64,000 bases of DNA. It comes from Excoecaria cochinchinensis. Its lineage: Eukaryota > Streptophyta > Magnoliopsida > Malpighiales > Euphorbiaceae. A program made the position numbers and the translations under genes. The notes beneath the pieces were generated by a model that saw nothing but the letters and a program-made list of their open reading frames with translations, was not told the origin of the DNA and searched no databases. The DNA lies in NCBI GenBank assembly GCA_947683425.1, contig CANTUQ010000073.1, positions 17,384,001 to 17,448,000 of the forward strand, in the 5' to 3' direction. The first letter of the stretch is position 1, and every line of letters begins with the position of its first letter. Shown piece after piece: positions 33,482-46,515 of this stretch.

Positions 33482-35788
33482 TGTAACATATAACAAAAGC
33501 TATGTGAGACCATCGCGAATCTTGCCATAGCAAAGCAAGTCATCATGACTTGCACCACATTATAGAAATCACTATGGCTAGCCAAACATATCCTGAACTA
33601 GATTAAACCGCCAGACCACTAAGGGCAAACTTTCTCAATAGACTTTGAAATCCACTTTTGCCATTTTCATTTTACATATAACATATAACTTATCACTGCA
33701 TTTTCATACTTTAACACTTTTACTTACGTTTTTCATTTTCGTCACTTCACTTTCATTATTTTCACTTCATTACCATTTCAATACCCTAATCGATCACTAT
33801 TCTGATCAATTAGGCACAATTCTCATCATATACTTATTTCACAGTATACGGAAGTCATTCAATGGCTATAAATTCATTTCATATCATTACAATTTCAATT
33901 ATTTCAATGTTTCTCAATATTTCCCACCATGGACAAAATGAAAAAAATATTCTCAATAAAATTTATATATACTCCATAAATTTCAAATAAATTTATGGAC
34001 ACTTCTTTTCATGTCAAATTTCATTTTAGTCATTAAATGTCAATTATGCACCAATTATACCCTAGTATGCACTAAGGGTTCATTTGGTCAAGAAGGCACC
34101 TTACTTTATGTTTTATTTTAATTTCATTTAATCATTCTAATTGTCATTTTAAGGGTTTTTAGTCACTCTTTAAGCTTATACTCAAATAAGCTTACATATA
34201 ACATAATTTTCACTTAAATCAATCATTTTATTTTAATGGATTTATTTTCATTTAGCTTTCTTTTCCACTCATAAGTCATTCCTTTATCAAATTTCTATCT
34301 CATATGACATATATATCATATACCATATCATATCTCCTCACTTAAGCCATTCGGCCACCTTAGGGTTTGTCACTATATTTTAGTTTTGATCCATTTATCA
34401 CTCATTTCACTAGATTAGGCCTCAATTCATGTTTATATACCATTTAATTTCATTTAAACACTAAGTATACCTCAAATATACCATTATGTTTTACTATGGC
34501 CAACACTTGCCATTGGTTTTCTTTCAAACTAATCACTCTAATTAGCTTAGTTACCCTCCCTTACCTCAATTATCACCTCAATTTGAATTACACATGCAAA
34601 TCAAACATAGTCATCATATAAACATAATATAAAACCCTAATTTTCCAAAGGAAATTCATGGATTAGGTAATCACAATCCTTATATCCATTCTATAGCCTT
34701 CACAAGCTCCTTAATCCTTACCTTTAGCCCTTAAAGAGCCATTTTCCTTCAATTCTCCTCAACATGGCCGAATATACACAAGAACAAAACATCAATTAAT
34801 TTTCTCCTTTTATCAAATCTAATCTCATAAACAAACTCTAGACATCCTAGAGTACTCATAAAAACTATTAAATCAATTTAAATTAACCTAAATCTCTTAC
34901 CTCTTTTTTGAGACATAATCTTTGATCCATGCTTTTCCTTTCTTTTAATCCATCAACTGGACACTAGAAGTTGCTATGATCTTATAGAGGGGCTGAATTA
35001 ACTTGAGGACACTTGGATTAAGCAAGAAATTGAAGCAAGGATGAAGAAAATTGAGAGAGGAACAAAGGAAGAAACTTTCGGCCAAATAAAGGGAGAAGAG
35101 TAGGCAGAATAGATAGATTTCTGTCATTTAAGTGCTTTTATAGTGGCCCAAAATGGTCGAACCGATGGTCCAACCTACAAAGCCCAATTATACTTTTAGG
35201 CCCAATGTGCAATTTTTCTTTGGTTTTCTCACTTTCCAACTCCAAATCACTCCAAATTCGATTCCATAATTCATATCATGTAAAAATTAGGCTGTACACA
35301 AATTTTAAACACAATTAGAGTCCATTTTCGGTCCGGTTCGACCAAATCAGTCCAGTTCAATAATTATCAATGTTACCGAAAAATTTTTTTTTCACTACCA
35401 AAAATTTCTACATATCATTTAGAGCCTATTTGGAAATTCCTGCAATTTTTAAAGATCATTTACTATTTTTAAAGTTTGAGTCCAACCTTCGAACAATGGA
35501 GTACTATTCAAACCGAAATCATATCTTTTTCTCATTTCGTAAGGTCAATTCCTCATAAAAATGAATCAATAATTCTTAACACATATTCATTAGCTTACAC
35601 TAATATTTTGGGTTCAATCGTAAATAATTTCTCGGTCCGATAATTATTTAATAGTCCGATAACCTAATTTTCTAGTGTCACCAACATTAAATTTTTCATT
35701 ACATATGATTCTACTCCTCAATATGAGTACGTCCATATTTTCTAGGTCCGTGGGACTCTCTACAGTCCGGTCAAACCCCCAGTCAACC
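33482..35788 (-). other. Right part of G: AT-rich, minus-strand LTR promoter region
   Basis: No ORF with recognisable domains. Low-complexity TTTCAT/CATTTT runs fill 33640-34500. A minus-strand TATA with downstream leader lies at about 34890-35140. A near-palindrome GCAAGTCATCATGACTTGC is at about 33536-33554. Confidence 0.45.
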
Positions 35789-37907
35789 TGTGACGCGCGC
35801 CGAACCTCGCGGCCACCCGAAAGCCCGCTTTGGAGCGATGAGGAGAGGTTCATAAAAACTTGTAAGGTATTTATAAGCTGCGTCTATTTTGGGCAACAAT
35901 GAGGTTTCTTGGAGTCGCCACCCAATAGAATATTGGGAAGGGTTGTCTAGCCTCAGCGAGCCTAAGACGGCGCATACATATCCATCTTGGGCTAGCCAGA
36001 GAGATTTTGGAGGCCTCAGCCTCTACCCCCTAGAGCCTAAGATTGTACATTTAAGCCTTTTGGTGGGACTCAAGAGGTGTCTTGGAAGTCCTAGACCTCT
36101 CGCCTCACTGAGCCCCAAAGACCAGAGTGAGTTCGGGACTTCTCATTTATTTGTACCTTGATTAAAATTATAAATAAGTTTTGAATTTTATTATTTCACC
36201 ATCTTTCCACACGATGCATTTTAATTAAAGGCGCAATCATTCACGTCAAAAGCGGTAAATGGAAACAAAAATCAAAATAAGACATTCAAAAAATATATTA
36301 CAATAACACTAGGAGCGGAATACAACTCCCATTTGTAAAAGTGCAATACATGCATAAAACGGGGTATTCATTGGAATGAGGACATTGGTCCTACCATGCA
36401 TATTTTATTACAAAAATGATTTTTTATGAAGCATCAATTTTATTGGCTAAAACGGGACATTGGTCCACAACTTCCGAGAAAATCCCAAAGTTAATTGTTA
36501 GAAAGCTTTTGGCCTTTTTTCTTTAACGACATTAAAACCATTTTCATAATAACATGAATGAAAGGTAAGGGTAAAGAAAGAACCCGAATGGACGTCCTCA
36601 GACTGGCGCAACCACCATCTTTCAGAACTCCAACTCCAAATGGTCAGAAAATAACTCATAGGGATAAACACGTTAACATCAAAAGCGTGAATAAAAATAA
36701 AAATAAAAGAACGAGAAACTCTAACAGAAATAAGTTCAGAGATGAAATTTATAAATTAAAAACATGAGAGTTTGCCTAGGGACGGCCTCCTGTACTGTGC
36801 CAGCGGCCGGAAACAAGTAAAAAAGAAAAACTTTCAGTTCTTTTGTAAAAGATTATAAAATAGAATAATAAAATATAAAAAAAATTAATGTAAATCAAAT
36901 CAAATTATACAAATATTAGTCCAGAATGTTTACCCTTGGATTTTACCTTTTAAGGCGAGTGTCGAATGATTTAAGTCCCCGTATACTTCGTAAAGATCAA
37001 ATAAAAGATAGATCAGAGAAAGAAAATTTATGTTTTTCTTTCCTTGAAAATTTGATAGCAATTGAATGTCTGAATATGTTGTATTGATGGAAACGAATGA
37101 ATTTCGTTACCTCAAATTAGCTTAATTCGCAAGAAAAATTTGAAGAAATCAATTAATTGGAAGAAATTTTATCAAATAAAATTCTGCAAATGAACGGAGA
37201 TTTTATAAACTTTTGAGTAAATTGCTGACAAAAACCTTTTCTAAAAGACAATCTCTCGAAAAAAAATTAATAACTTTTCCCCAAAGAATTTTTCTTATCA
37301 AAGATTTTCACTTTTCTCACCAAAATTCTCAAAACTTCTAACCCCTAAAACTGAAATTTGATCCCCTATTTATAGGATTTTAGGAGATAATTCAGATAAG
37401 CCTCAACCCAAAGTTTGAATTTTAAAAGGACTTTAAAATTCAAATTTTTAATAAATCTTATCCCCATTTTGAAAGAAAAGAGATTAAATTTTATCCAATC
37501 CGGCGTGATCTGGTCAGTTAACGTACTGACGGGCATCCCTGCAAATACTGACGGCCGTCCCTACTAAGGGCACACGCGGGAAACTGACTACAGACGGGGC
37601 GCAGTACTAGGGACGGGCATCCCTATACTGCCACGTGTCCGTCCCCACTACGCCTAGAGATGGGGATAACCCCAAGTAGGGACGGGCGCCCCTACACAGA
37701 CGGGCATCCCGTCTGTGGAGCAAAACTCCCAATTTCAACCAAAATTTGTCAAACTCTTTCAAAGCTCCATGCTATAGAAAAAGATTTTAATCCTCGCGAA
37801 ACATGAAAGACAAAAACCTCCGAATTTCACCCTTTTTTTCGAAAACCGACGTTGATCTCTTCATCGGGTAACTCTGACCTGGACTGCCTCAAGACCCGGT
37901 GTCTACA
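35789..37907 (-). repeat. 3' LTR of Tat2 (2,119 bp)
   Basis: On the minus strand it starts TGTAGACACCGGG and ends GGCGCGCGTCACA. 35789-36984 aligns with the 5' LTR at 62091-63276 with few substitutions plus one small rearrangement near 36765-36815. A GACGGGCATCCCT / AGGGACGGGC palindrome cluster lies at about 37505-37725. Small ORFs within it are chance frames. Confidence 0.9.
37505..37725. repeat. Palindrome cluster in the Tat2 3' LTR (GACGGGC / GCCCGTC)
   Basis: Several copies of GACGGGCATCCCT, GACGGCCGTCCCT and GGGACGGGC in both orientations. It corresponds to the CCGACGCCCGTCGG cluster of the solo Tat-type LTR inside F. Confidence 0.7.
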
Positions 37908-37925
37908 GTTGCCCCCAATTTTGGG
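37908..37925 (-). promoter_or_regulatory. Polypurine tract of Tat2
   Basis: On the minus strand CCCCAAAATTGGGGGCAAC ends where the 3' LTR starts with TGTAGACACC. Confidence 0.75.
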
Positions 37926-38068
37926 GAAACTAGCGCACTAGTGCCTAGATGAGCCAAAATTTAGAGAAGAAAGGAAAGAAACGCATACCTGAGGCAATCC
38001 TTACCTTTTCATCGGGGAAGTGGCGATGCGTCGAGTCGGTTTTGAACTTACAAAACGCGAGGTTTTCC

Positions 38069-38682
38069 CTCCTGAGCTGCACCAAGTCTACTCCAGACAT
38101 TACAAAGTGCGGTCACTGCTCTCCTGAGCTGCACCGAGTCTTCTCCAGACTTTACAAAGTGCAATCACTGCTCTCCTGAGCTGCACCGAGTCTTCTCCAG
38201 ACTTTACAAAGTGCGATCATGGCTCTCTTGAGCTGCACCGTGTCTTCTCCAGACTTTACAAAGTGCGATCATTGCTCTCCTGAGCTGCACCGAGTCTTCT
38301 CCGGACTTTACAAAGTGCGATCATTGCTCTCCTGAGCTGCATCGAGTCTTCTCTAGACTTTACAAAGTGCGATCATGGCTCTGTTGAGCTGCATCGAGTC
38401 TTCTCCGGACTTTACAAAGTGCGATCATGGCTCTTTTGAGCTGCACCGAGTCTTCTCCAACTTTACAAAGTGCGATCATTGCTCTCCTGAGCTTCACCGA
38501 GTCTTCTCCGGACTTTACAAAGTGCGATTATTGCTCTCCTGAGCTGCACCGAGTCTTCTCTAGACTTTACAAAGTGCGATCATTGCTCTCCTGAGCTGCA
38601 CCGAGTCTTCTCCGGACTTTACAAAGTGCGATCATTGCTCTCCTAAGTTGCACCGAGTCTTCTCTAGACTTTACAAAGTGCA
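38069..38682. repeat. Tandem array, 12 copies of a 52-bp unit, in the Tat2 3' region
   Basis: The unit begins CTCCTGAGCTGCACCGAGTC and continues with TTCTCCAGACTTTACAAAGT. Starts lie at 38069, 38121, 38173, 38225, 38277, 38329, 38381, 38433, 38483, 38535, 38587 and 38639; one unit is two bases short. Neighbouring units differ by one to four bases. Arrays in this place are known in Tat/Ogre elements and can seed satellites. Confidence 0.93.
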
Positions 38683-39205
38683 AAGTTGGCTCTTCCAACA
38701 TGGGCGTCCTTCTGGACTGTTCTTCTTCTTGGCTGAGTGTCATTCTAGACTGCTCTTCTGAATGGGGCGTTCTTCTGAACTGGGTATTTCAATTTGGCGG
38801 CTTCATCATGCCCCTAAAGTACAATTCTGATCTTTTGATTTTATGTGATTTTGAAGGACATGATGTTTGATCTGTTTATTCTTCCTTTTGACTGTTGGTC
38901 AATTTTGAATTGGTGTAAAACCACGTTCTTGTATTACAAGAGATTCTCGTTAATTCTTGCGCCAATTAATTTGACTGTAGATTGGTGAACATTTTTTTAT
39001 CATTTATCATCCTTTTTATCACATGATTAATTATCCCTTTTTCTTCTTCTTTTCTTTTCTCAAAAGAGTTAAGTCACGAAGAAATAACATGCAAATTTAA
39101 CAGGCTAGCCATAAATGTTTTTCCACTAAAAGGTTAAATTTTGTACAATATAATGTAAACATGATAATACAAAATACAAAAATAATATCATGACTCCCTG
39201 AAGGG
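38683..39205. other. Tat2 3' untranslated stretch
   Basis: Non-coding sequence between the tandem array and the end of the sense accessory ORF. CTTCTGGACTG-like fragments at 38705-38790 look like decayed array units. The rest is AT-rich and featureless. Confidence 0.6.
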
Positions 39206-41705
39206 CTATAGGGGTGGATAGTCTGAAAGCTCCTCCTCCGGATCATCATCATCATCTGACATATGGACTGTTTAAGACCAAGATGATAAGGCAGAGGGTC
39301 CCGTATCTGGAGCAGATGGCTGAATGGGAGGGGCTGGTGGTCCGGCCCGCTGTGTAGCTGAAGCTCTGGCCTGTCACTGGTATCTAGGAGGTACCGCCAC
39401 TAGTACGGATAATGGCTGCGCTCTCGCTGGGTCCTGCTGCTGGAACTGGACCTGAGCAAACCCATCTAGGAAAGGCTGTGCACACATCGTTATGAACTGC
39501 AGCGTATCAGTGACAACTACCCCTAATTCTCTGAAAGCGTCACCCAGGCGGAGGGTTTGATCTATGGAGGCAGTCCCCATACTCTTCAGCCTATCCTCAG
39601 TACGCTCTTTGAACTCTCGAAGGGACTGGGCAACGGGAGGTATGGCACCCTCCAGAACCTGAATCCTGAATCTGAGAGCCTCAACCGACTCATCCGCCAT
39701 CTGTAAGGACGCATCCATCCTCTGGGCTACCCCATCCTGGGAGGTCCTCTCTCTTGCCTTAGCTAGGCCACGAACCTCTCCTGCTCTTGCCTCAAAAAAT
39801 CAATGAGCCTTCCCTGCTCCTGAATAATACTCTGCTGCTGATCCAGCCGCTCTAATATGACTCTATCCCGCTCCCCGAGGTGGCCAAGAAGGGCCCTATT
39901 TCTCTCCTCTTGCCTATGCTCAAAGGATGTGAACATAGAAGTCAATAATAAAGCAAAATCTGGCTGCGCTGGGAAAGCTGATGATGAGGACGGAGGGGGA
40001 GCTGACTCTGGTGCTGGCACTGGTGGTGGAACTGTAGAAGTAGATGCCCCCGGATCCCCTACTCTAGCATATAGACTAAGCCTCTCCTGAGCCCGGGGAG
40101 CTATCCGATGCACTCTCGATGGTGGAGGTGGAGTAGGACTCTGTACTCTCTGCACCGGGGCAGGGGGGTACCAAATATCTCATCGAGGGTAAACTTTATC
40201 CCCATGTAGGAAGGTGTAGAAGGATGCTCCTCCTCGTGCTGTGGCTACGAAGGCTGACCCTCCTAGTGCTCTAAATGTCGAGGAAGCTGGTCCTCCTGAT
40301 GCTGCTGAGGCTCGGGAGGCTGGTCCTCCTGGTGCTGCTGGGGCTCAGGAGGCTGCTGCTCCATCTGAGGCTGCTCCTGCACTGGCTCTAGCGAGGGCAA
40401 GCTGAATGCGCGTCTGGTCTCATGCACAATACAAAGCCTGTATGCCTCTAGCTGGCCCGGTATCGGTACTATCATAGCCATGGTGATAGCTGCTGGAGCA
40501 TCCACGTAAATGCTCTCATCCAAAGCATGCCCTAGGATGTCTTGACGAACTCCCCAACTCAGAAGCAATCTGGTAATAACCCCCCCAAAATACACTACAG
40601 GGGTTGCCCCCTAGATACCCTCACCAGGTTGACCAATATCTCATGGCTGATGTTAAGTCTCTGGCCTGCCACCATGGCCCACAAGCTCCAAATCTCTGCG
40701 GCATTGAGAGATCTTGGGTTACCAGCTTGTCCTAAATATGAGCTGGATAAAACTCGGTGAACATATCGCAGGGCCTGTGATGAAAGTACTGTGCTCTTCG
40801 CCGTATCATGATCATATGGCACTCCCAGCAGGGCGATAACTGCCCAATGTTGGCGTCTAATTGATCTCTGAGGCGCTATGACCTCCTACCGGAACGAAAG
40901 CCCCATAGCCTCTGTAAACCGCTGACGGGTAATGCTATAGTGATGGCCCTCGATCCAAAACTGTACGACACCCTCCTCCGTGTCAGATCTCTGATATCCC
41001 CCGTACTGTAATATGGCAAGAAACTGCCGTACTATCTTCGAGTGAGTCTGAAAGGCAGGTGTCAAAAACTCCGTCCATCCCGCGCCTGCTATCAGAATGT
41101 CAACCTCATCCGCCATCTCCAGTGTCACACACCAAATCGGGCCTAGTTGGATTTTGCAAGCTAAGTCGGATAAGTGAAGGGTATTTCGGTAATTTGTGTA
41201 TGAAGATTTTGGATAATTAGGATTTAATTGCAAAGTAAATAATTAATTATGTTAAGAGGGGAAAATTATAAGGTGTGCATGTGTGTATGGATGTAGGCTG
41301 TTTATTGTGGTTTGATCTAGTGGTTTGTGTGTTTGGTACTATGGATGTAAGATATTTTGATGAAGGTTTATCTAGTGAGGTGGATGCATGGTAACAAGGA
41401 TGTAGGTGTGTTATAAGAAATGATAATATGTGGATGGTGTATGGTGCAAGGAGTGATTAAGTCTTAAGTGGATTGTTGGGTCCTATAGTGACTTGACACA
41501 TGGAAGGGTAGGTAGGAGCATTGAATGAAGAGTCAGGAAAGGAGAGAGGAAAGAAAAGGGCAGATTTTCTACTCTTTCCTCACGTCTCTCTCTTCTCTCT
41601 TTCCCTTTTCTTTCATTTTTCTGCTCTAGTTACTCTCTTGTGTGTGCTCAACGTGGGTTTTCAAGATTGGAGTTGGATTTCTAAGTTGTGAGCTGAGTTC
41701 AAGAG

Positions 41706-41895
41706 GTAAGAACATGGGTATTTGTGGCTTCTTCTTCTTCTTCTTTTTCTCCTACGTTTTCTAGGTTGTGAAAGGGGTTCTCATGGTTTGATTTTGTGTT
41801 TTGGCTGGGCTTTGTACAAGAATTAGAGGAAGGAAGAAAGAGAGAAGGGCAAAGAGAAAGTGAAGATGGGGTTTTGAAGCTTCAAAGAAATCAGG
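41706..41895 (+). other. Leader intron and KGKEK exon in LTR F
   Basis: Donor CAAGAG|GTAAG at 41706, CTT run, acceptor GTACAAG ending 41820 (115 bp). The exon reads GGC AAA GAG AAA GTG AAG in the KGKEK frame. The 3' LTR copy (near 48646) has AAG for the AAA, a silent difference. Confidence 0.45.
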
Positions 41896-42440
41896 TTTGG
41901 GAGCTATGTGTGATATGATCTTGATGTATAAATGATGAATGATTAGGTATTGGATAATTTTGCCTGATTTTTGGATGTGTTAGACTGTTCATATAACTTT
42001 TGGTGTGTAAAGTATGATTTTGGGGAAATTCTGTTTAGTTTTTGCCAGACCTTTGTGTATTGTTTTTGTCATAAGTAGAGTTATAAACCTCCAAATTGAG
42101 TAATTCTAGTGCCATTTAAAAGCTAAGACATAGATCTAAAATTTTTTCTGAAGGTCCGAAAGCCAGTTCTGGCTCTAATACACTTGAATAAGTTAAAATC
42201 TGAAGTGTCTTTGGTTGGGTCGGGTTACTGGAACAGTGTTGATTTTGTAGCTCATATCTTGAGCTACGAATGTCCTTTTGATATGAAATTTGTTGCTTTT
42301 GAACTTTAACATCCTATGGAAGATTTGTTAAGAAGGACGTTGTTCCTAAAAATGTCGTTTAGAAGTCGGTTTAGGCTGAACAAAAATGTGTAGTGCAGCA
42401 GTCCTGATTTCTAGCTTCTGTGTTGCAAAATTTTGGTAGG

Positions 42441-42543
42441 TCACGGTGGTAACAAAATTCATTACCACCGTGACATATGAAAATTCTGGGCAGCATGCTT
42501 AGTTTGGACCTCACGATTGTAACCAAATTCATTACCACCGTGA
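42441..42543. repeat. Two 33-bp palindromes in the 5' LTR of F
   Basis: 42441-42473 and 42511-42543 share the TCACGGTGGTAA arm type of E, 70 bp apart. The left arm of the second has decayed (TCACGATTGTAA). Confidence 0.88.
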
Positions 42544-44396
42544 CCCCTTCTGTCTTGACCATTTTATTTGTTTTTCTTCCCGAATTGAACTCGCTTTCCA
42601 TCAAAACTTCCTAGGATCCATCCGATGCATGTTTAGGACTATTAAATAAGTATAATAATAGTGATCACTTGGAAAATAAATGTGAATAGGATTAAGATTA
42701 ATACAAACTAATAAAATAATTAGGTGTAATTGTATGATTAGAATCTAGTCAAGTTAAATGACATTTAAGGGTTGTAATACCTTAATCTGTATGAGCATGT
42801 GTAACATGATTAAGTAAGCATAATTATGAGTTGAAAATAAGTTAAACACATTTAAAGGATATCGAATGAAGTGGGGGTTGCTTGATGTAATTTATTGATG
42901 ATGGTTGTTGTGGGTGGTATCGTATATTGCCATCTGAAATTGAGTGAGTTATGAATGCCAATCTTATGGTTCTTCATCATGAGCATGTGATATTGAATGT
43001 GAAATGTATTATGCATATCTGTATTTATGATCCTTCTCTAAGAATATTATGCTATGCTTAAGTGTAAATTGTACCATTGCATGATTAAGACTTTGCATTG
43101 TTAAGTGTTAGCATGAATTATAGTATACGCTTTCCAATATGAATTGTGTGATGCATGACTGATTTTATGAACATATTTATTGTCTATTGTACTCTGGTTT
43201 ATGCATGATAATATATCTATATCTATTTATGCATGATGCGACTCGAAACGTGAATTCTTTTACGCATGACCTGCGAGAGTCAGTCTAGTGGATAGTTAGG
43301 CATGCCTAATAGAGTCTTATAGCTGCAGCCCTGAGTTCTGTTTGGACCCCGATCAGGTCCCCATTTGGTTCCTCGCGAACCCTTTATTTGAAAGGATCTT
43401 GTTTAAGGTCCCCTTTGGAAATGTTTTGTAAAAGTTAAAAGTATCTGATTTATCGGCTCGTACCCGTAAAGTACTGTCTGTATCGGCTCGTACCCGTAAA
43501 GTACTGTCCGTATACTCGTTATCCACAATTTTGATTCAGCAGGTATTCTGTCTGTTTTGCCTAATATGAACAAGAGAATGTGATATTCGATTAAGCATGA
43601 TTCGGGACATGTGAATCGGTTATGTATCCGAATGTGATTATGAATCTCTGAATGGGTTAAGTGTGACCTAAACATGTGAATTGGACATATTTATCTGCAT
43701 ATATGGGTATATGCATAACATATTGTGAATGTATGGTATGCAAACGGTTGTGAATATAGGTACGGGAATTAAGATGTGCGTGATTGTGACCATGATCTTT
43801 TGAATGCCATGAATTCGATTAGTTATGTCTATAAGAATATGAATTAATAGGTTTTGAATGCTATGATTAGTAAGCATGTGCACAAACGTAATTTTGTACT
43901 TTTGACGGTTATAGTGAATTATGTGAATCAAGATACGTAATGAATGTGCTCTTGACCTTGGAATGTTATATATATTGTGTTATGTTACGTGCCTCCTCTC
44001 TCTAGTTTTCCTATTGTCGTGATTTCAGCGTGTGGTCATGTATTTACATTTCAAGGCATGATAAAAGTATGTTTAGTTAACTAGCGTTCTCGGCATGATA
44101 GTTGGGTGCGTATTTCCTGATAATTGTATTGCATGTGAATGGGTTTTCCGTTAAATGCATGAGTACTTGGCATGATAGTCGTATGTGTATTATCTCTCGT
44201 GACTGTGCACGATAGGGTACTGACACTTGATGCCCCGGTAACTATATGCATGAGAGTTTGTATGTAGTTTTACATGAATATTTGTATCTACTGTGTTCCC
44301 TTGTCTGCTAGGGGCTTTGCTTAATATGATATAAGAGTGTAGTATTTGGACGAACATGATATTGAGACGAGCACTCAGGTAATATGTATAAGTATG

Positions 44397-46346
44397 TGTA
44401 AGCACCGTGTCCCGGAGCGGTCCGGATCAGAGGTTACCCTATGATGAGATCAGCGTCCGAGCCTGTATAAAAGGGCTGGATTTGGAGGTTTTAGTCCCAC
44501 GTTCCACGAGAAATGAGGCTTTTTACCATTCCTGGGCAGAGGGGGAGAAAACAGAGGTTTTTTCGAGTAAAAAAGCTTTTTGTCCTCCACAAACGGTCAG
44601 CCCGTCGCTTCGAATCACCGACAGCTTGTGGTATTTTCCGACGCCCGTCGGAAAATCACCACCCCTGTCAGAACGCCGCCTGGTTTCCCGGAGCAAGCAA
44701 CCCTTCCGACGCCCGTCGGTGGATATGGTAGTGCCGTCAGACGAATCCTTATGTCAGAAGGATTCTTCCGACGCCCGTCCCCATACACCGACGCCCGTTG
44801 GTCGTGTCTGGCTATAAAAGCTCCGAATTTTCATTTGAAAAGGGTTGGAAAAATTTTCAAAGGAGGAAACTCTGCCCAATTTCAAGTAAATTTTCTCTCT
44901 CTTCCAACAAAACACATTTTCTAAGGAAATCTATTTAACCAAGGATCAAATCAGTCAAAAGGAACTAAAAGCTAATTAGTTTTCTTTAGATTTTGACTCC
45001 AAAATCGATTTTCTTAGGGGTTGAAGAAGAAATATCTCATTTTCTTTCTTTAATCTTTCATCTTTGCTTCTCGTGGAACGCGCCGGGCTCTAACCAATAC
45101 AAGAATCTCACCCGAAGCTATATTTTCTTTTGTTTTTTGACTCTCTCATCTCCTTTTGGGATAAAACCCACTTTTCTTGACTTTGAAAAGGTTTCTCTCC
45201 ATTCTGTCTTTTTCAGAGACAGTGGTGACCGACGGGTCATCTTTATCACCGACGCCCGTCGGTCACCCACCTACAGACGCCCCTCTTTGAGCGACAAATG
45301 GGCATATCGGATACCCTAACCGACGCCCGTCTGTCAAACAAGGAAGGCCGTCAGTGGGTTCTGTCTCCATCTTCTTAAATCGTTTTTCATCTCTTCCAAG
45401 TTTTTTTGACCTCTTATATGTTAATTTTATGTATATTAACATCTTTTAACTTCCTATGAGTGTATTGATCCTCTTGGATGATTTCGAGCTTGAGCGGTTG
45501 CCCACAATGTTTGGAGGACTTCATCGGGTTTAGTTTCCTAATCCTCCTAATTATTTTCTTCATTTATTATTCATTGATTATTTTATGTATACGAATATAC
45601 TCCTTTCATATCCCATTAATGTATAAGAATGACTCAATCTTTTATATTCAATAAAATGAGGTTTACACAAAAGCAAGGGTCCAATGCCCTATTTTCATCC
45701 AATAAAGATCATCACAAATAAAGATCCCTAATTTTAATAATGATGCATGCGAGGACCAAAGTCCTCAAAATGAGCAATGCCCCGATTTATGCATGCTTCG
45801 CACATTTACGAAAGGGAGTTGTATTCCGCTCCTTGTATTATTGTAATCTATTGCTCTCATTATCTATTTGATCATTTATCGCTTTCAAGATGTGAATAAG
45901 TGCGCCTTTTAATCAATTGCATAGTGTGGAGAGAGAGCGAATTAATGATATTAAAATTTGATCATAAAATAATTGAGGCAGAAATAGATGAGAAATCCCG
46001 GACCCAGCTCTGGTCTTTGGGCTCAAGAGGTTAGAGGTCATCCTTTAAGATACTTCTTGAGTCACGAGGCTTTAGCGCTAATCCTAGGCTCCTTAGGGTG
46101 AGGAGTTTACCTTCCATGATCCCTCTGGCTGGCCCAAAATGGATACCGAGCGCAGTCTTAGGCTCTCCGAGGCGAGAGTAACTTTCCCAATGTTCTATTG
46201 GGTGGCGACTCCATGATACCTCCTTGTTGCCCAACATAGACGCACTTGCGATTCATTCGCAAGCTGCTAACAGACCCGCAAATGCCCCGATCGCCCACGT
46301 GTGGGCGGTCCGAAAGGGCGGCGCTCGGGATCCGGCGCGCGTCACA
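44397..46346 (+). repeat. Solo Tat-type LTR inside the F 5' LTR (1,950 bp), target duplication GTATG
   Basis: It starts TGTAAGCACCGTG and ends GGCGCGCGTCACA. GTATG flanks it perfectly (44392-44396 and 46347-46351), and the intact 3' LTR of F near 51200 shows the empty site. It is homologous to the Tat2 LTR in the opposite orientation but diverged, so it came from a related family. Only the LTR remains. TATAAAAG lies at about 44814-44821, just after the palindrome cluster. Confidence 0.93.
44634..45340. repeat. CCGACGCCCGTCGG palindromes in the solo Tat LTR
   Basis: Perfect copies at 44638-44651 (arms extend four further bases on each side), 44706-44719 and 45249-45262. Degenerate copies lie at 44768, 44787-44801 and 45320. 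Some lie upstream and some downstream of the TATA box. Confidence 0.85.
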
Positions 46347-46496
46347 GTATGTGTATATGAACTTCTGAATGCAGGGCTTTCCTATTCAGGCTTGTTTATC
46401 CATCTGTTGTGATTATTTGCATATGCCATTTGTGTATGTAACTTGTTCTGGCGACCATTGTGAATGGCCGTCCATCTTGCTTGTGTGTTCTCCCCA

Positions 46497-46515
46497 CTAA
46501 GCATTTATCGCTTAG
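46497..46515 (+). other. Conserved LTR hairpin (5' LTR of F)
   Basis: CTAAGCATTTATCGCTTAG followed by the pair CACGGG..CCCGTG and GCAGGTGGCAGG. Confidence 0.75.

Larger units (their letters stand above)
19565..35788 (-). mobile_element. Element G: non-coding minus-strand LTR sequence, split by D and E
   Basis: Three pieces (19565-20785, 23299-24386, 33487-35788) rejoin into about 4.6 kb when D and E are removed. The left end reads TGTGACGCCCC, which is an LTR end on the minus strand. Near the right a minus-strand TATA (CTATAAAAGC, about 35130-35140) is followed by a pyrimidine-rich leader and a splice donor AAGAGGTAAGAG (about 34895). A degenerate version of the LTR hairpin region occurs near 20150-20200, and a GGGACTTTTGGGCCCG block near 24290-24310 (minus). 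No protein domain is seen. Tat2 is inserted at 35788, so the LTR start is not in the window. Confidence 0.55.

Noticed and set aside
35889..36161. 90-aa ORF MGNNEVSWSRHPIEYWEG, repeated at 62191-62463
   Set aside because: It recurs because it lies in both Tat2 LTRs, and a shifted version appears on the minus strand of the solo LTR (46031-46237). It is antisense within the LTR and shows no domain, so I treat it as a chance frame.
38069..38682. Coding repeat protein in the 52-bp array
   Set aside because: 52 is not a multiple of three, so no frame is kept through the array.
44407..44924. Overlapping plus ORFs of 136 and 114 aa
   Set aside because: They lie in the solo Tat LTR over the CCGACGCCCGTCGG repeats; no domain, and the homologous Tat2 LTR does not keep the frame.
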